Shown here: positions 26,264 to 34,320 of the stretch, piece by piece
Layout: each line of letters begins with the position of its first letter
Position numbering within the stretch: the first letter of the stretch is position 1
The notes under the pieces: generated by a model
What the model saw: only the letters and a program-made list of their open reading frames with translations
Told to the model about the DNA's origin: nothing
The model's database searches: none
Position numbers and translations under genes: made by a program
DNA from: Enterococcus silesiacus
GTDB taxonomy: Bacteria; Bacillota; Bacilli; Lactobacillales; Enterococcaceae
DNA length: 64,000 nucleotides
Assembly (NCBI GenBank): GCA_001465115.1
Contig: CP013614.1
Location: forward strand, 744,001 to 808,000
Direction: 5' to 3'

Positions 26264-27081
26264 GGTTCTATAATATATTGTGTTGGTGGAAATCAAAAAA
26301 GATTTTCTACCAGCACTTTTTTAAGCATTTAAACACAAAAAGGAACAACTAAGCTCGGCTACATGTAGCGTATCTCGTAACCGATATGAACGCTAGTTAC
26401 CATCAACTTCTTCGAACGGTCTTTCCGAATGCTCAATTAGTGACGGATCGCTTTCATATCGTCCAACAAATGAATCGTACGTTGAACCAACTGCGAATTC
26501 AAACGATGAACCGTTTGAAAAGTTCTGAACCAAAACAATACCGTCGTTTAAAACGCTATTGGAAGCTACTATTGAAAGATTCCGATAAATTAGATATAAA
26601 CTGTCGAGCTTATCACCCCTTATTTAAACGACCATTAAGTCAACAAGATATTGTCGATGAACTGTTGCACTATGATGATGTCCTACGGACAGGCTATGAC
26701 ACGGTCCAATACTTAAAATATGCCTTTTCTCATCGAGAACATACACTCTTTTTTGAGTATCTTCAACAGCTAGATAATCAGCTACCACACTGGTTCAAAA
26801 AGAAATTACTCTTCTTTAACAAATATAAAGAAGGCATTAAAAATTCTTTTCGCTTCCCTTATTCTAATGGTGTCACTGAAGGGTTAAACAATAAACTTAA
26901 GGTAATCAAACGAGTAGCCTATGGCTATCAAAACTTTTATCATTTTCGTTCACGTATTTATATTATTCAAGGTCTTATTTTTTCACAACAATAAAAAAAG
27001 TCTGATAAGAATGTTCTATCCTTACCAGACCTAGATTTCTATTCAGTTATTTGGCTTACCAACACAATTTGACGTAGAACC
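26264..27081 (+). mobile_element. Internally deleted ISL3-family insertion sequence (818 bp)
   Basis: The ends are inverted repeats: left GGTTCTATAATATATTG, then TGTTGGT, and right (read inward) GGTTCTACGTCAAATTG, then TGTTGGT; about 19 of 24 positions agree. Both are flanked by the 8-bp direct repeat AAAATCTT. ISL3 elements are normally about 1.4 kb; only the 3' half of the transposase remains. Intact ends plus a target duplication mean that either a full element inserted and later lost its middle, or a deleted copy was mobilised in trans. Confidence 0.88.
26386..26994 (+). pseudogene. ISL3-family transposase, C-terminal fragment
   Basis: 202 residues of an about 430-residue DDE transposase. 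The fragment begins just before LVTDRFHIVQQMNR (second catalytic Asp region) and ends with the conserved YSNGVTEGLNNKLKVIKR (catalytic Glu) and FYHFRSRIYII. The zinc-finger and DNA-binding N-terminus and the first catalytic Asp are missing. The frame is open back to 26353 without an adequate start. It cannot be active alone but the IS ends could still be used by a related transposase. Confidence 0.9.
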
Positions 27082-27089
27082 AAAATCTT
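27082..27089 (+). repeat. Target-site duplication, right copy (AAAATCTT)
   Basis: Directly follows the right inverted repeat of the IS and is identical to the left copy at 26256-26263. Confidence 0.85.
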
Positions 27090-27102
27090 TTAATGCATGA
27101 AT

Positions 27103-27144
27103 AAAAAATGAATCTAGAGGAATATTCCTCTAGATTCATTTTTT
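27103..27144. terminator. Bidirectional terminator of mvaE (42-bp perfect palindrome)
   Basis: AAAAAATGAATCTAGAGGAA mirrored exactly by its complement: 21-bp arms without spacer, so an RNA hairpin has a tight AATATT turn. T-runs occur on both strands; it lies 8 bases beyond the mvaE stop. Confidence 0.85.
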
Positions 27145-27152
27145 GTGTGTTG

Positions 27153-29573
27153 CTATTGTCTCAATTTTATTAAAAATGCCAAAGCTTGTTCTTGATTCAT
27201 CAAGCCAGTTTTTAGTTTTCCTGCAAGGACTTCGATTTCGGTTCCTTTTGCACCAACAGACATAGCTAAAGAGCGAGCTTGTAAGGACATATGACCTTGT
27301 TGAATGCCTTCTGAAACTAAGGCACGTAAAGCGGCTAAATTTTGCGCTAAACCAACAGCTGCAATGACTTCTGCCAATTCTTTTGCATCGGCTACATTTA
27401 CAATTTCTAAAGCAGCCTGAGCTTTAGGTAAAACACTGATGGCACCGCCAACAGTTCCAATAGCCAACGGTAGCTCTATTGTACCCTTTAAGCCATTGCC
27501 AGTTAGTTTCCAGCAACTCAAACCGTGATAAATACCTCCTTTAGCTGCGTAAGCGTGGGCGGCAGCTGCAACAGCACGAGTATCATTACCTGTTGCTAAA
27601 ACGACAGCTTCTATCCCATTCATAATCCCTTTATTGTGCGTGGCAGCACGATACGGATCTAGTTGAGCAAGTTTGGAAGCTGCTGCAATTTTTTCTGCAA
27701 CTAATTTTCCAGTATCCAAATCGCCAGTTTTACTTAAAGCAGCAAATGAAACCTCACAAGTTGCTGTTACGATAGATTCAGTTGCGAAATTACTTAGGAT
27801 GCTAAATAATATTTCATCATCAAACCATTGACGGAATAGATCTGTGACACCTTCTAAAATAGAATTAAGAATATTTGCGCCCATAGCATCTTTAGTATCA
27901 ACAAGTAAATCCACAGACAAATAGCTGCTGTCTTCAGGAAAATGACGAATTTGAATTCTGTTTAAGCCACCGCCTCGTTTCACGATAGAAGGGTAACTTT
28001 TTTCAGCTTGAATAAATATTTCTTCTGAGAACTGGTTGATTTTTTCTTCTATTGAGTTTGGCTCTGCAACATTCATAAAAACAATTTGGCCTCTTAAAAG
28101 ACCTTCTGCTAATTCACTGTGAATGCTGCCAGATTTTTGAATCATTTTAGCCCCGTTACTACATGCAGCTATTACGGATGGTTCTTCAGTTGCCATAGGT
28201 ACTTGATAGCTCTTATTGTTGACTAAAATATCTGGAACAATACCCATGGGTAAGGCCATTTCACTGATTTGATTTTCAATCAAATGATTAGCAGTGTCCG
28301 CATCTAAGGACATGTTTTCTAACTCTTGTCTGTTTTCTACAGAAAGATTAGCAGTTTCCTGTAAAAATGTTAAGCGCTCATTTTTTGATAGCTGATAAAA
28401 TTTTTTATCTGTTGTTGTTTTTTGTGGGCGCTCAATCAGCATAGCAAGTCCAAGACCACCGCCAACACATAGAGAAGCCACTCCGTATCGACCAGTTGTG
28501 TCTTCTAATTGGTGCGCTAAAGTCGCTATGATTCGAGTGCCAGAAGCCCCAATCGGATGGCCTAAACTAATGCCACCGCCCCAAATGTTGAGTTTTTCTT
28601 TAGGAATCTTCAATTCATTTTGAACGACAATCGATGATGCAGCAAAAGCTTCATTGATTTCAAATAAGTCAATGTCTTCCACAGCCAGATCGTTGCGTTG
28701 TAATAAGGTTTGAATGGCTTTAATTGGTGAGATGCCCATAATGCTTGGATCAATCCCAATTTCAGTAACGTCTTTCACAATAGCAAGGTAAGGAATCTGA
28801 TGTTTTTCTGCAAATGACTTTGAAGCTAAGATCATTGCTGAGGCTGCATCGTTGATCGTTGATGCGTTACCTGCTGTGACAGAGCCATCTTCTTTGAAGA
28901 CTGTTTTTAACATGCTTAGTTTTTCTAAAATGGTATCTTTTCGAACGCCTTCATCGTGTTCTAAAATAGTACCGTCGATGGAAATAGGCACGATTTCCTT
29001 CACAAACTTTCCTTCAACTTGTGCTTTGGCCGCTTTCATTTGGGAATGAACAGCAAAAATATCTTGCATTTCACGTGTAATGTTAAATTGTTCAGCAACA
29101 TTTTCTGCCGTCAGTCCCATTGCTTTACCACTAAAAGCATCGGTCAAACCATCCACTATCATAGTTGGAGCAGGTTTTGAATAGGTGTCTTCTTCTTTGT
29201 AAGTGATAGCAGGGGCATTTGTCATACTTTCTGTTCCACCAGCTAAAATAACATCAGCCTGACCTAATTGAATAGCTTGCTTTGCTAAACTAATTGCTTT
29301 CATACCTGATCCGCACACTTCGTTTACGGTAAAAGCTGGAACTTCAAATTGCAATCCACTGTTGATTGCAATTTGACGTGCAGGATTTTGTCCATTTCCA
29401 GCTTGTAATACATTTCCAAAAACGACTTGCTTTATATGTTCTGCTGCCTTTGTATTCCTCTTAAGTAGCTCTTTTGTAACAGCTGTTCCCAGCTCAACTG
29501 CAGATAATGATTTTAATTGTCCTCGATACTTGCCGATAGGGGTTCTCAAGGCGTCGATAATTACGATTTCCAC
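27153..29573 (-). CDS. mvaE: Bifunctional acetyl-CoA acetyltransferase/HMG-CoA reductase
   Basis: 806 residues, the two-domain fusion characteristic of Enterococcus and some relatives. The N-terminal thiolase (about 1-390) has Cys87 in [21 protein letters not shown] and the second Cys in SLCVGGGLG. The C-terminal class II HMG-CoA reductase (about 400-806) has [23 protein letters not shown] and [11 protein letters not shown]. It makes acetoacetyl-CoA and later reduces HMG-CoA to mevalonate for isoprenoids. The start is GTG at 29573 with ggaggtga upstream. Divergent from mvaS, which supplies the intermediate step. Confidence 0.97.
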   Translation of the reverse strand: MEIVIIDALRTPIGKYRGQLKSLSAVELGTAVTKELLKRNTKAAEHIKQVVFGNVLQAGNGQNPARQIAINSGLQFEVPAFTVNEVCGSGMKAISLAKQAIQLGQADVILAGGTESMTNAPAITYKEEDTYSKPAPTMIVDGLTDAFSGKAMGLTAENVAEQFNITREMQDIFAVHSQMKAAKAQVEGKFVKEIVPISIDGTILEHDEGVRKDTILEKLSMLKTVFKEDGSVTAGNASTINDAASAMILASKSFAEKHQIPYLAIVKDVTEIGIDPSIMGISPIKAIQTLLQRNDLAVEDIDLFEINEAFAASSIVVQNELKIPKEKLNIWGGGISLGHPIGASGTRIIATLAHQLEDTTGRYGVASLCVGGGLGLAMLIERPQKTTTDKKFYQLSKNERLTFLQETANLSVENRQELENMSLDADTANHLIENQISEMALPMGIVPDILVNNKSYQVPMATEEPSVIAACSNGAKMIQKSGSIHSELAEGLLRGQIVFMNVAEPNSIEEKINQFSEEIFIQAEKSYPSIVKRGGGLNRIQIRHFPEDSSYLSVDLLVDTKDAMGANILNSILEGVTDLFRQWFDDEILFSILSNFATESIVTATCEVSFAALSKTGDLDTGKLVAEKIAAASKLAQLDPYRAATHNKGIMNGIEAVVLATGNDTRAVAAAAHAYAAKGGIYHGLSCWKLTGNGLKGTIELPLAIGTVGGAISVLPKAQAALEIVNVADAKELAEVIAAVGLAQNLAALRALVSEGIQQGHMSLQARSLAMSVGAKGTEIEVLAGKLKTGLMNQEQALAFLIKLRQ

Positions 29574-29758
29574 GACGTCACCTCCACTATGAAATATACC
29601 ATGGTTTGTGAAAAAAGAATACTCTATAAATCATAATAAAAAAACTTCTGAAATTCTTTAACAAATTTTAAATTGTTCTTTTTTCTACCAATCTTGTTCG
29701 AATTTATGATAAATTATAGTAGGTAATGAATTGAGAATAATGATAGAGGAGATAAACA

Positions 29759-30910
29759 ATGAATATTGGTATAGATAAAATTAGTTTCTTTGTTCCACCG
29801 TACTATGTAGATATGACTGATTTAGCTTTGGCAAGAGGGGTAGATCCAAATAAATTTCATATTGGTATTGGACAAGACAAGATGGCTGTCAATAAGAAAA
29901 CACAGGATATTGTCACTTTTGCTGCAAATGCTGCAAAAAATATTTTAACAGAGGAAGATCAAGCACAAATTGATATGGTGATTGTAGGAACGGAGTCTGG
30001 CATCGATGAATCAAAAGCTTCAGCGGTCGTTTTACATCGTTTGTTAGGAATTCAGCCATTTGCCCGTGCTTTTGAGATAAAAGAAGCGTGTTATGCAGGA
30101 ACTGCGGCTTTACAGTATGCGGTTGCGCATATTCAAAGTCATCCAGAAAGTAAAGTGTTAGTAGTGGCTTCTGATATTGCTAAATATGGCTTAGCTTCAG
30201 GTGGTGAACCAACGCAAGGTGCTGGGGCAGTTGCGATGTTAGTATCAACTAATCCAAGAATTTTGGAGATGAATGACGATAGCGTGACGTTAACGCAAGA
30301 TATTTATGATTTTTGGCGGCCTGTGGGACATGATTATCCAATGGTCGACGGACAATTGTCGAATGAAACGTATATTCAAGCTTTTCAAAAGGTTTGGGAT
30401 GAATATCAAGAACGACATAAAAAGACGGTAGCGGATTTTGATGCATTAGCTTTTCATATTCCTTATACAAAAATGGGAAAGAAAGCTTTATTAGCTGCAA
30501 TGGAAGCTGAATCGACAGAAGAGCAAGAACGTATTCTAACCAAATATGAAGCAAGTATTATTTATAGTCGTCAAGTCGGTAATCTTTATACTGGTTCATT
30601 ATATCTTGGGTTGATTTCATTGTTAGAAAATGGTCAGTTGAATGCAGGAAATCAAATTGGTTTATTCAGCTATGGATCAGGTGCTGTCGCTGAATTTTTC
30701 AGTGGTAAACTTGTTGAGAATTATCAAGAATATTTACTAACCGATCTTCATCAAAAACAGTTAGAGGAACGACAAGTCTTGTCGATCTCAGAGTATGAAG
30801 AAATGTTCAATGACCAGTTAGATAGTAATCTAGATCAGGATTACGAGGATCAGCTGTTATATAGTATTGCCTCTGTTTCAAATACAGTGAGGTTTTATAA
30901 GGAAGATTAA
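29759..30910 (+). CDS. mvaS: HMG-CoA synthase
   Basis: 383 residues. It condenses acetyl-CoA with acetoacetyl-CoA to HMG-CoA in the mevalonate pathway. The catalytic Cys111 is in KEACYAGTAALQ, with Glu79 (GTESGID) as general acid and the substrate His in AFHIPYTKMGKK. The gene is divergent from mvaE across a 185-base AT-rich gap. Ribosome site gaggag before the ATG. A strong terminator follows. Confidence 0.97.
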   Translation: MNIGIDKISFFVPPYYVDMTDLALARGVDPNKFHIGIGQDKMAVNKKTQDIVTFAANAAKNILTEEDQAQIDMVIVGTESGIDESKASAVVLHRLLGIQPFARAFEIKEACYAGTAALQYAVAHIQSHPESKVLVVASDIAKYGLASGGEPTQGAGAVAMLVSTNPRILEMNDDSVTLTQDIYDFWRPVGHDYPMVDGQLSNETYIQAFQKVWDEYQERHKKTVADFDALAFHIPYTKMGKKALLAAMEAESTEEQERILTKYEASIIYSRQVGNLYTGSLYLGLISLLENGQLNAGNQIGLFSYGSGAVAEFFSGKLVENYQEYLLTDLHQKQLEERQVLSISEYEEMFNDQLDSNLDQDYEDQLLYSIASVSNTVRFYKED

Positions 30911-30929
30911 CCTATTTTGGCTAAAATTA

Positions 30930-30996
30930 AATTGATAGTGTGGCGTATTAAAGTGCTTTTTAAAGCAGTTTAATACGCTACACTATCGATTTTTTG
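30930..30996 (+). terminator. mvaS terminator
   Basis: Long stem: ATTGATAGTGTGGCGTATTA (30931-30950) pairs with the complementary arm at 30971-30990 with few mismatches; TTTTT follows. Confidence 0.85.
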
Positions 30997-31314
30997 TACA
31001 AATTAGAGAGATCACTTTATATCCCTGTTGAAAATCTTCTTCGTAAACCCCTGATAAATCAAAAGTTATACATGAAAAAAAGCTAGATATGCATTAAATT
31101 CCTGAAGATACTGAGTATATTTTTAAGATGCCGGCTATAACGATAACCTAATTAGAGGGTAAATCAACTAAATTTTTCAAGCTATTCGTATTAACTATCA
31201 AGTTTCGTGATACAGTTCTTCGGGGCACAAAATAGCTACCTACCCATGATTTTTATGGATAAAATCCAATTTTTTATTTGTAGAAATGCGATTATTTAAC
31301 AGTTCAGTATAACA
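30997..31314. other. Non-coding stretch, nothing recognised
   Basis: Both strands are broken by frequent stops. One minus-strand frame (about 31150-31255) reads VGSYFVPRRTVSRN and on for some 30 codons, which may be a remnant, but no family can be named. No terminator or RNA structure stands out. Confidence 0.4.
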
Positions 31315-31707
31315 TTAATTTTTGACAGCAATTGCTTCAATTTCAATTAATGCATCTGGATGGAACAATCCATTAATTTCTACAATTGTATCAGCTGGGA
31401 ATGGTTTTGAAAAATATTTTTCTCGCAAGGCAACGATTGTTTGAAAGTGACTCATATCGGTTAAAAATATCGTAACTTTCAACACATTATCAAGAGAAGA
31501 ACCACCTGCATTTAAAACTTTTCTTAAATTAATAAAAGTCTGCTCAGCTTGCGCTGTAAAATCTCCAGGATGGAGTAGCTCGCCTAATTCATTGATACTT
31601 GTTTGACCTGAAATAAAAAGTAATTTCTCCAAGGATATACCTTGAGAGAGATTAAATGGGGCATAAGGATCTGGCGTTATGTTAATTTGTTCAAAGCTTT
31701 TTTTCAT
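31315..31707 (-). CDS. RidA/YjgF-family enamine/imine deaminase
   Basis: 130 residues, the standard RidA length. RidA proteins hydrolyse reactive enamine/imine intermediates released by PLP enzymes. Visible are PYAPFNLSQGI near the N-terminus, FISGQTSI, and the C-terminal IEIEAIAV. The substrate-binding Arg usually found in the C-terminal R-x-x-V motif is not obvious: the corresponding stretch reads ADTIVEINGL. I chose the ATG at 31707 (gtagg upstream). Divergent from an HxlR regulator that probably controls it. Confidence 0.88.
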   Translation of the reverse strand: MKKSFEQINITPDPYAPFNLSQGISLEKLLFISGQTSINELGELLHPGDFTAQAEQTFINLRKVLNAGGSSLDNVLKVTIFLTDMSHFQTIVALREKYFSKPFPADTIVEINGLFHPDALIEIEAIAVKN

Positions 31708-31783
31708 ATAGAATGACCTACTTTCATTTAGATATTTTTGCAAAAAAATGTTGAAAAATGATGATTTCTTTATTCGTTTTGGC

Positions 31784-31812
31784 TTGGTGTCCTATCATTT
31801 TTTTGCTATAAT
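31784..31812 (+). promoter_or_regulatory. Promoter of the HxlR regulator
   Basis: TTGGTG at 31784-31789, 17-bp spacer, TATAAT at 31807-31812. Leader of about 75 bases contains CGCAC-N6-GTGCG (31846-31861). Confidence 0.6.
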
Positions 31813-31845
31813 CATCGTATCATCAGTCAAAGTAAAAGAAAATAT

Positions 31846-31880
31846 CGCACTTTTTTGTGCGTGACTTACTTTAAAGTAAG
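31846..31880 (+). promoter_or_regulatory. Operator-like palindromes before the HxlR gene
   Basis: Two adjacent inverted repeats: CGCAC-TTTTTT-GTGCG (31846-31861) and the perfect 16-bp CTTACTTTAAAGTAAG (31865-31880). The second matches the site before the FMN reductase at 25544, and the GTGCGT-CTTAC arrangement recurs before 45810 and 46471. Likely autoregulation by the HxlR protein (inference). Confidence 0.55.
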
Positions 31881-31894
31881 GAGGAAATAATTAC

Positions 31895-32263
31895 ATGTCC
31901 AAAATACCCAAAGAAGGCTTTTTTTTATTGCAAGATGTTATTAAGGGAAAATGGAAAAGTTCTTTGCTACAACATATGAATGCTGGCAGTAAACGGCCAA
32001 AAGATTTATTAAGCTTGTGTCATGGCATTTCTACGAAAGTATTGAATGAGCAACTAAAACAATTAAAGCAAGATGGTTTAGTTGAACGGATTGTTTTTCC
32101 AGAGGAGGTTCCTGTTAAAGTAGAGTATTCTTTGACTAAGTATGGCAAACAATTTGTACCGTTATTGTATCAGCTATGTGAACTTGGTGAAGCACACGCT
32201 AAAAGAAGAGATTTGCCAGTTAAGGAAATCATTTATTTGGAAGAAGATAATCAAAATCTCTAA
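31895..32263 (+). CDS. HxlR-family (DUF24) winged-helix regulator
   Basis: 122 residues. HxlR signature: VIKGKWKSSLLQHMNAGSKRPKDLL, the recognition helix region HGISTKVLNEQLKQLKQDGL and the wing VPVKVEYSLTKYGK. These regulators often sense quinones, aldehydes or hypochlorite. The usual N-terminal redox Cys is absent; one Cys occurs in LLSLCHGIS. Ribosome site aaggagg, partly overlapping its putative operator. Divergent from ridA. Confidence 0.9.
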   Translation: MSKIPKEGFFLLQDVIKGKWKSSLLQHMNAGSKRPKDLLSLCHGISTKVLNEQLKQLKQDGLVERIVFPEEVPVKVEYSLTKYGKQFVPLLYQLCELGEAHAKRRDLPVKEIIYLEEDNQNL

Positions 32264-32580
32264 TTTGGACAAAAAATATCATCATAAAGGAGTAGAAGAA
32301 TGGACGTACATAATTGCAATTTGAATATTCATTACTTAGCGCTAGACCCTATTTAGGATGAATCATGACACTTATATAGGCAGATGCCTTAGTGGAATGG
32401 GGAAGAGAATGACGTGTTTTGTTGGCATGGAGGGGATAATGAAAAATTATTGGAAAAGCTGTTTCTGACTTTTTTAAACTATTAAACCAATTTTTTTGAC
32501 TAAACAATTTCATATATTGTTTAGTGTAAGTAGAACAACAGTTAGATATCATGTAATACAAATAGTAAACGTTTTTTTTA
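32264..32580. other. Gene-free stretch with a possible decayed reading frame
   Basis: A plus-strand frame at about 32325-32490 reads sensibly (RQMP, stop, WNGEENDVFCWHGGDNEKLL) but is broken by three stop codons. I cannot name the family. No RNA gene or terminator seen. Confidence 0.3.
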
Positions 32581-32586
32581 GAAGTA

Positions 32587-32615
32587 GTGACATTAAAATA
32601 TAATTGTGTTACGAT
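32587..32615 (+). promoter_or_regulatory. Promoter of the antitoxin RNA
   Basis: GTGACA at 32587-32592, 17-bp spacer, TACGAT at 32610-32615, directed towards the antisense RNA. Confidence 0.45.
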
Positions 32616-32621
32616 AATAAA

Positions 32622-32740
32622 TGAAAAGAGACAGGAAACCCCGTCTCTCTTGTAGACCCGTTTAAAAGACGGTGGCTATAGTTAAATGTTTTGACCATCT
32701 AATTACTGTCCAAAGTAAAGGTTAGATGGTTATTTTTTTG
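32622..32740 (+). ncRNA. Antisense antitoxin RNA of a type I toxin-antitoxin locus
   Basis: A predicted transcript of about 118 bases. It begins with a GAGAC/GTCTC hairpin (about 32627-32648) and ends in a terminator: ACCATCTAA (32693-32701) with TTAGATGGT (32722-32730), then ATTTTTTT. Its 3' end overlaps the end of the toxin gene on the other strand. The layout matches other convergent type I loci with holin-like toxins; boundaries are estimated. Confidence 0.6.
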
Positions 32741-32816
32741 GTTTGTTTTTATCTATTATCAGCACAACTAAGGTTGCAAAGGCAATCATTAGTGTCAGTG
32801 CTTCAAAAACGGACAT
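32730..32816 (-). CDS. Holin-like type I toxin peptide, 28 residues
   Basis: Encodes MSVFEALTLMIAFATLVV, followed by LIIDKNKPKK: a short head, one membrane helix and a basic tail. This is the pattern of the putative holin-like toxins (TxpA/BsrG-type) that are widespread in enterococci, listeriae and lactobacilli and whose overexpression damages the membrane. The ribosome site agaaagga lies 6 bases before the ATG. A convergent antisense RNA overlaps its 3' end. Recognition is by sequence pattern and gene arrangement; toxicity is not shown. Confidence 0.75.
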   Translation of the reverse strand: MSVFEALTLMIAFATLVVLIIDKNKPKK

Positions 32817-32995
32817 GCTTATTCCTTTCTAGGGATAAAGCCGAAAACCATAGGCATCACCCCTTTATTAGAGAGTTAGCCACCATCCTTTTTACTTTTC
32901 TACACTATAAAAATACGCAATCCTTCCATCAATGGATCATTCTTTTACAATAAACCATTAAAAATCAGTCGAAGTGGCTAAACCATTTGCCAGAT

Positions 32996-33475
32996 CTAAC
33001 ATAGCCAAGAGGGATAAGATGGGTTATTGCCATATTCGTGCATCAATTCAACGACTTGCCTACCATATGAAGAAATTTGAATAATACCCCCAACTTGCTG
33101 TTCACGCATAAATGGAATCTCAGCATGGATCATTTGAATAGCACCGGTTAAATTAGTTGCGATAATTTTATCAACATCTTGATCTGTGAATTCTTCCGAG
33201 GCTCCAAATAAGCCATAGTTCGTATCGTTTACCAGCCCATCGATTGTGCCCTATTTTTGATAGACTTTATTTACTAATACCTTAATTCCATCTGTATCTG
33301 TTACATCCAAAAGCTATTGATCAAAAGTTTCTGAATACTGAGTCATTAAGTCTTGTACATTTTTATCCTTACGCACAGTTCCAATCACGGTCTGTCCTTT
33401 TGCTACTAGTTGCTTCGTCAATTCTAAACCAAATCCACTACTGACACCGGTGATTCCAAGTTTGTTTTTTTTCAT
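32996..33475 (-). pseudogene. Short-chain dehydrogenase/reductase, broken
   Basis: The frame begins KKNKLGITGVSSGFGLELTK, the SDR NAD(P)-binding TGxxxGxG motif, and continues with VDGL-type NDTNYGLFG and ATNLTGAIQ and IIQISSYGR. Two in-frame TAG codons (codon 54 at 33314-33316; codon 75 at 33251-33253) interrupt it. It ends after 159 codons, where the catalytic Tyr-x-x-x-Lys region should be, against about 280 residues in intact relatives. A MerR-type promoter still precedes it. Confidence 0.85.
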
Positions 33476-33507
33476 CTGTCATTCCTCCAAATGTTCATTG
33501 TGAGGCT

Positions 33508-33538
33508 GGTTCACCTCTTGAAGTGAACTCTAGGTCAA
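33508..33538 (-). promoter_or_regulatory. MerR-type promoter of the broken SDR gene
   Basis: Read leftwards: TTGACC (33533-33538), 19-bp spacer with a partial dyad, TGAACC (33508-33513). The overlong 19-bp spacer is the hallmark of MerR-activated promoters; the site shares CTTGnAGTGAACT with the one at 34112. Confidence 0.55.
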
Positions 33539-33624
33539 TAAGAAAATTTGTAAATGAGAACAAGATTGTTTTATAATGAAAAAGAAAGAGACTTGTTAAG
33601 GAATGTGCAGAGGAGAATTAGGGC

Positions 33625-34017
33625 ATGAATATAAAAAAAGTAAGTGAATTAAGTGGGGTTTCTGCAGATACAATCAGGTATTATGAACGAATAGGTTTGA
33701 TTCCACCTGTGAAACGTAATGATAATGGGATTCGTAATTTTGATGAAGAAGATTTGCGTTGGATCGTTTTTAGTAGACAGATGAGAAATGCAGGTCTATC
33801 TATTGAATCGTTAGTGGAATATTTAACTTTGTTTCAATTGGGGAATGAAACAGTACCGGCCCGTAAAGAAATCATTGCAGATCAAATTTTGGAATTAAAA
33901 GAAAAAGCTTCGGAATTAAATACAGCAATTGAACGGTTAGAGTTTAAACTAGCCAATTATGATGAGCATATGATTCCAGCTGAAAATGCATTAAGAGATT
34001 TTAATATGAATAGATAA
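33625..34017 (+). CDS. MerR-family transcriptional regulator
   Basis: 130 residues. N-terminal winged helix-turn-helix: VSELSGVSADTIRYYERIGLIPPV, followed by NGIRNFDEEDLRWIVFSRQMRNAG and a long coiled-coil dimer helix (about 80-120). No metal-binding cysteines, so a member of the aldehyde/electrophile-responsive AdhR/YraB-like group by pattern. Divergent from the broken SDR gene; MerR-type promoters lie on both sides of it. Terminator follows. Confidence 0.9.
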   Translation: MNIKKVSELSGVSADTIRYYERIGLIPPVKRNDNGIRNFDEEDLRWIVFSRQMRNAGLSIESLVEYLTLFQLGNETVPARKEIIADQILELKEKASELNTAIERLEFKLANYDEHMIPAENALRDFNMNR

Positions 34018-34029
34018 TAGAAAATGAAT

Positions 34030-34092
34030 CGCTTCTAAATCGTATCTTTCTTCTAAATTTTTTTAGAGGAAGGCTGATTTAGAAGTTTTTTT
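34030..34092 (+). terminator. Terminator after the first MerR gene
   Basis: CTTCTAAATC (34032-34041) pairs with GATTTAGAAG (34076-34085), followed by TTTTTTT; an inner hairpin fills the loop. Confidence 0.7.
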
Positions 34093-34111
34093 ATTTATTT
34101 TAACAAATCCC

Positions 34112-34142
34112 TTGACTTGGAGTGAACTTCAAGAGCTAGACT
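34112..34142 (+). promoter_or_regulatory. MerR-type promoter before the aldo/keto reductase operon
   Basis: TTGACT at 34112-34117, a 19-bp spacer containing the CTTGGAGTGAACTTCAAG dyad, TAGACT at 34137-34142. Spacer length and dyad fit activation by a MerR protein, probably the one encoded just upstream. Confidence 0.65.
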
Positions 34143-34173
34143 GTTGTTGTTAGTAAGAAAAAACATTCATTGA

Positions 34174-34302
34174 TATAGTAATAATGATAAGCAACAATTG
34201 ATTGAGACGATTACGGTTTTACTACCATTTATCGGCTATCCAAGAACATTAATCACATTAAATTGTATCAATGAAGTCTTACCAGAAGAAAACGAAAAAT
34301 AA
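34174..34302 (+). pseudogene. Carboxymuconolactone decarboxylase family protein, C-terminal remnant
   Basis: Reads DKQQLIETITVLLPFIGYPR and then TLITLNCINEVLPEE, the typical C-terminus of CMD-family proteins. The N-terminal two thirds are gone, so the MerR promoter is now fused to this tail and the intact aldo/keto reductase gene. An intact CMD gene occurs in the same cluster at 38598. Confidence 0.7.
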
Positions 34303-34320
34303 AATAGAGGAGGAAATACA

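Noticed and set aside
32666..32900. Repeated GGTGGCTA words in the toxin and antitoxin RNAs taken as Fst/par-like direct repeats
   Set aside because: In the par locus the repeats make the two RNAs complementary; here both RNAs carry the same sense of the word, so they would not pair. Kept only as a note in the toxin-antitoxin finding.
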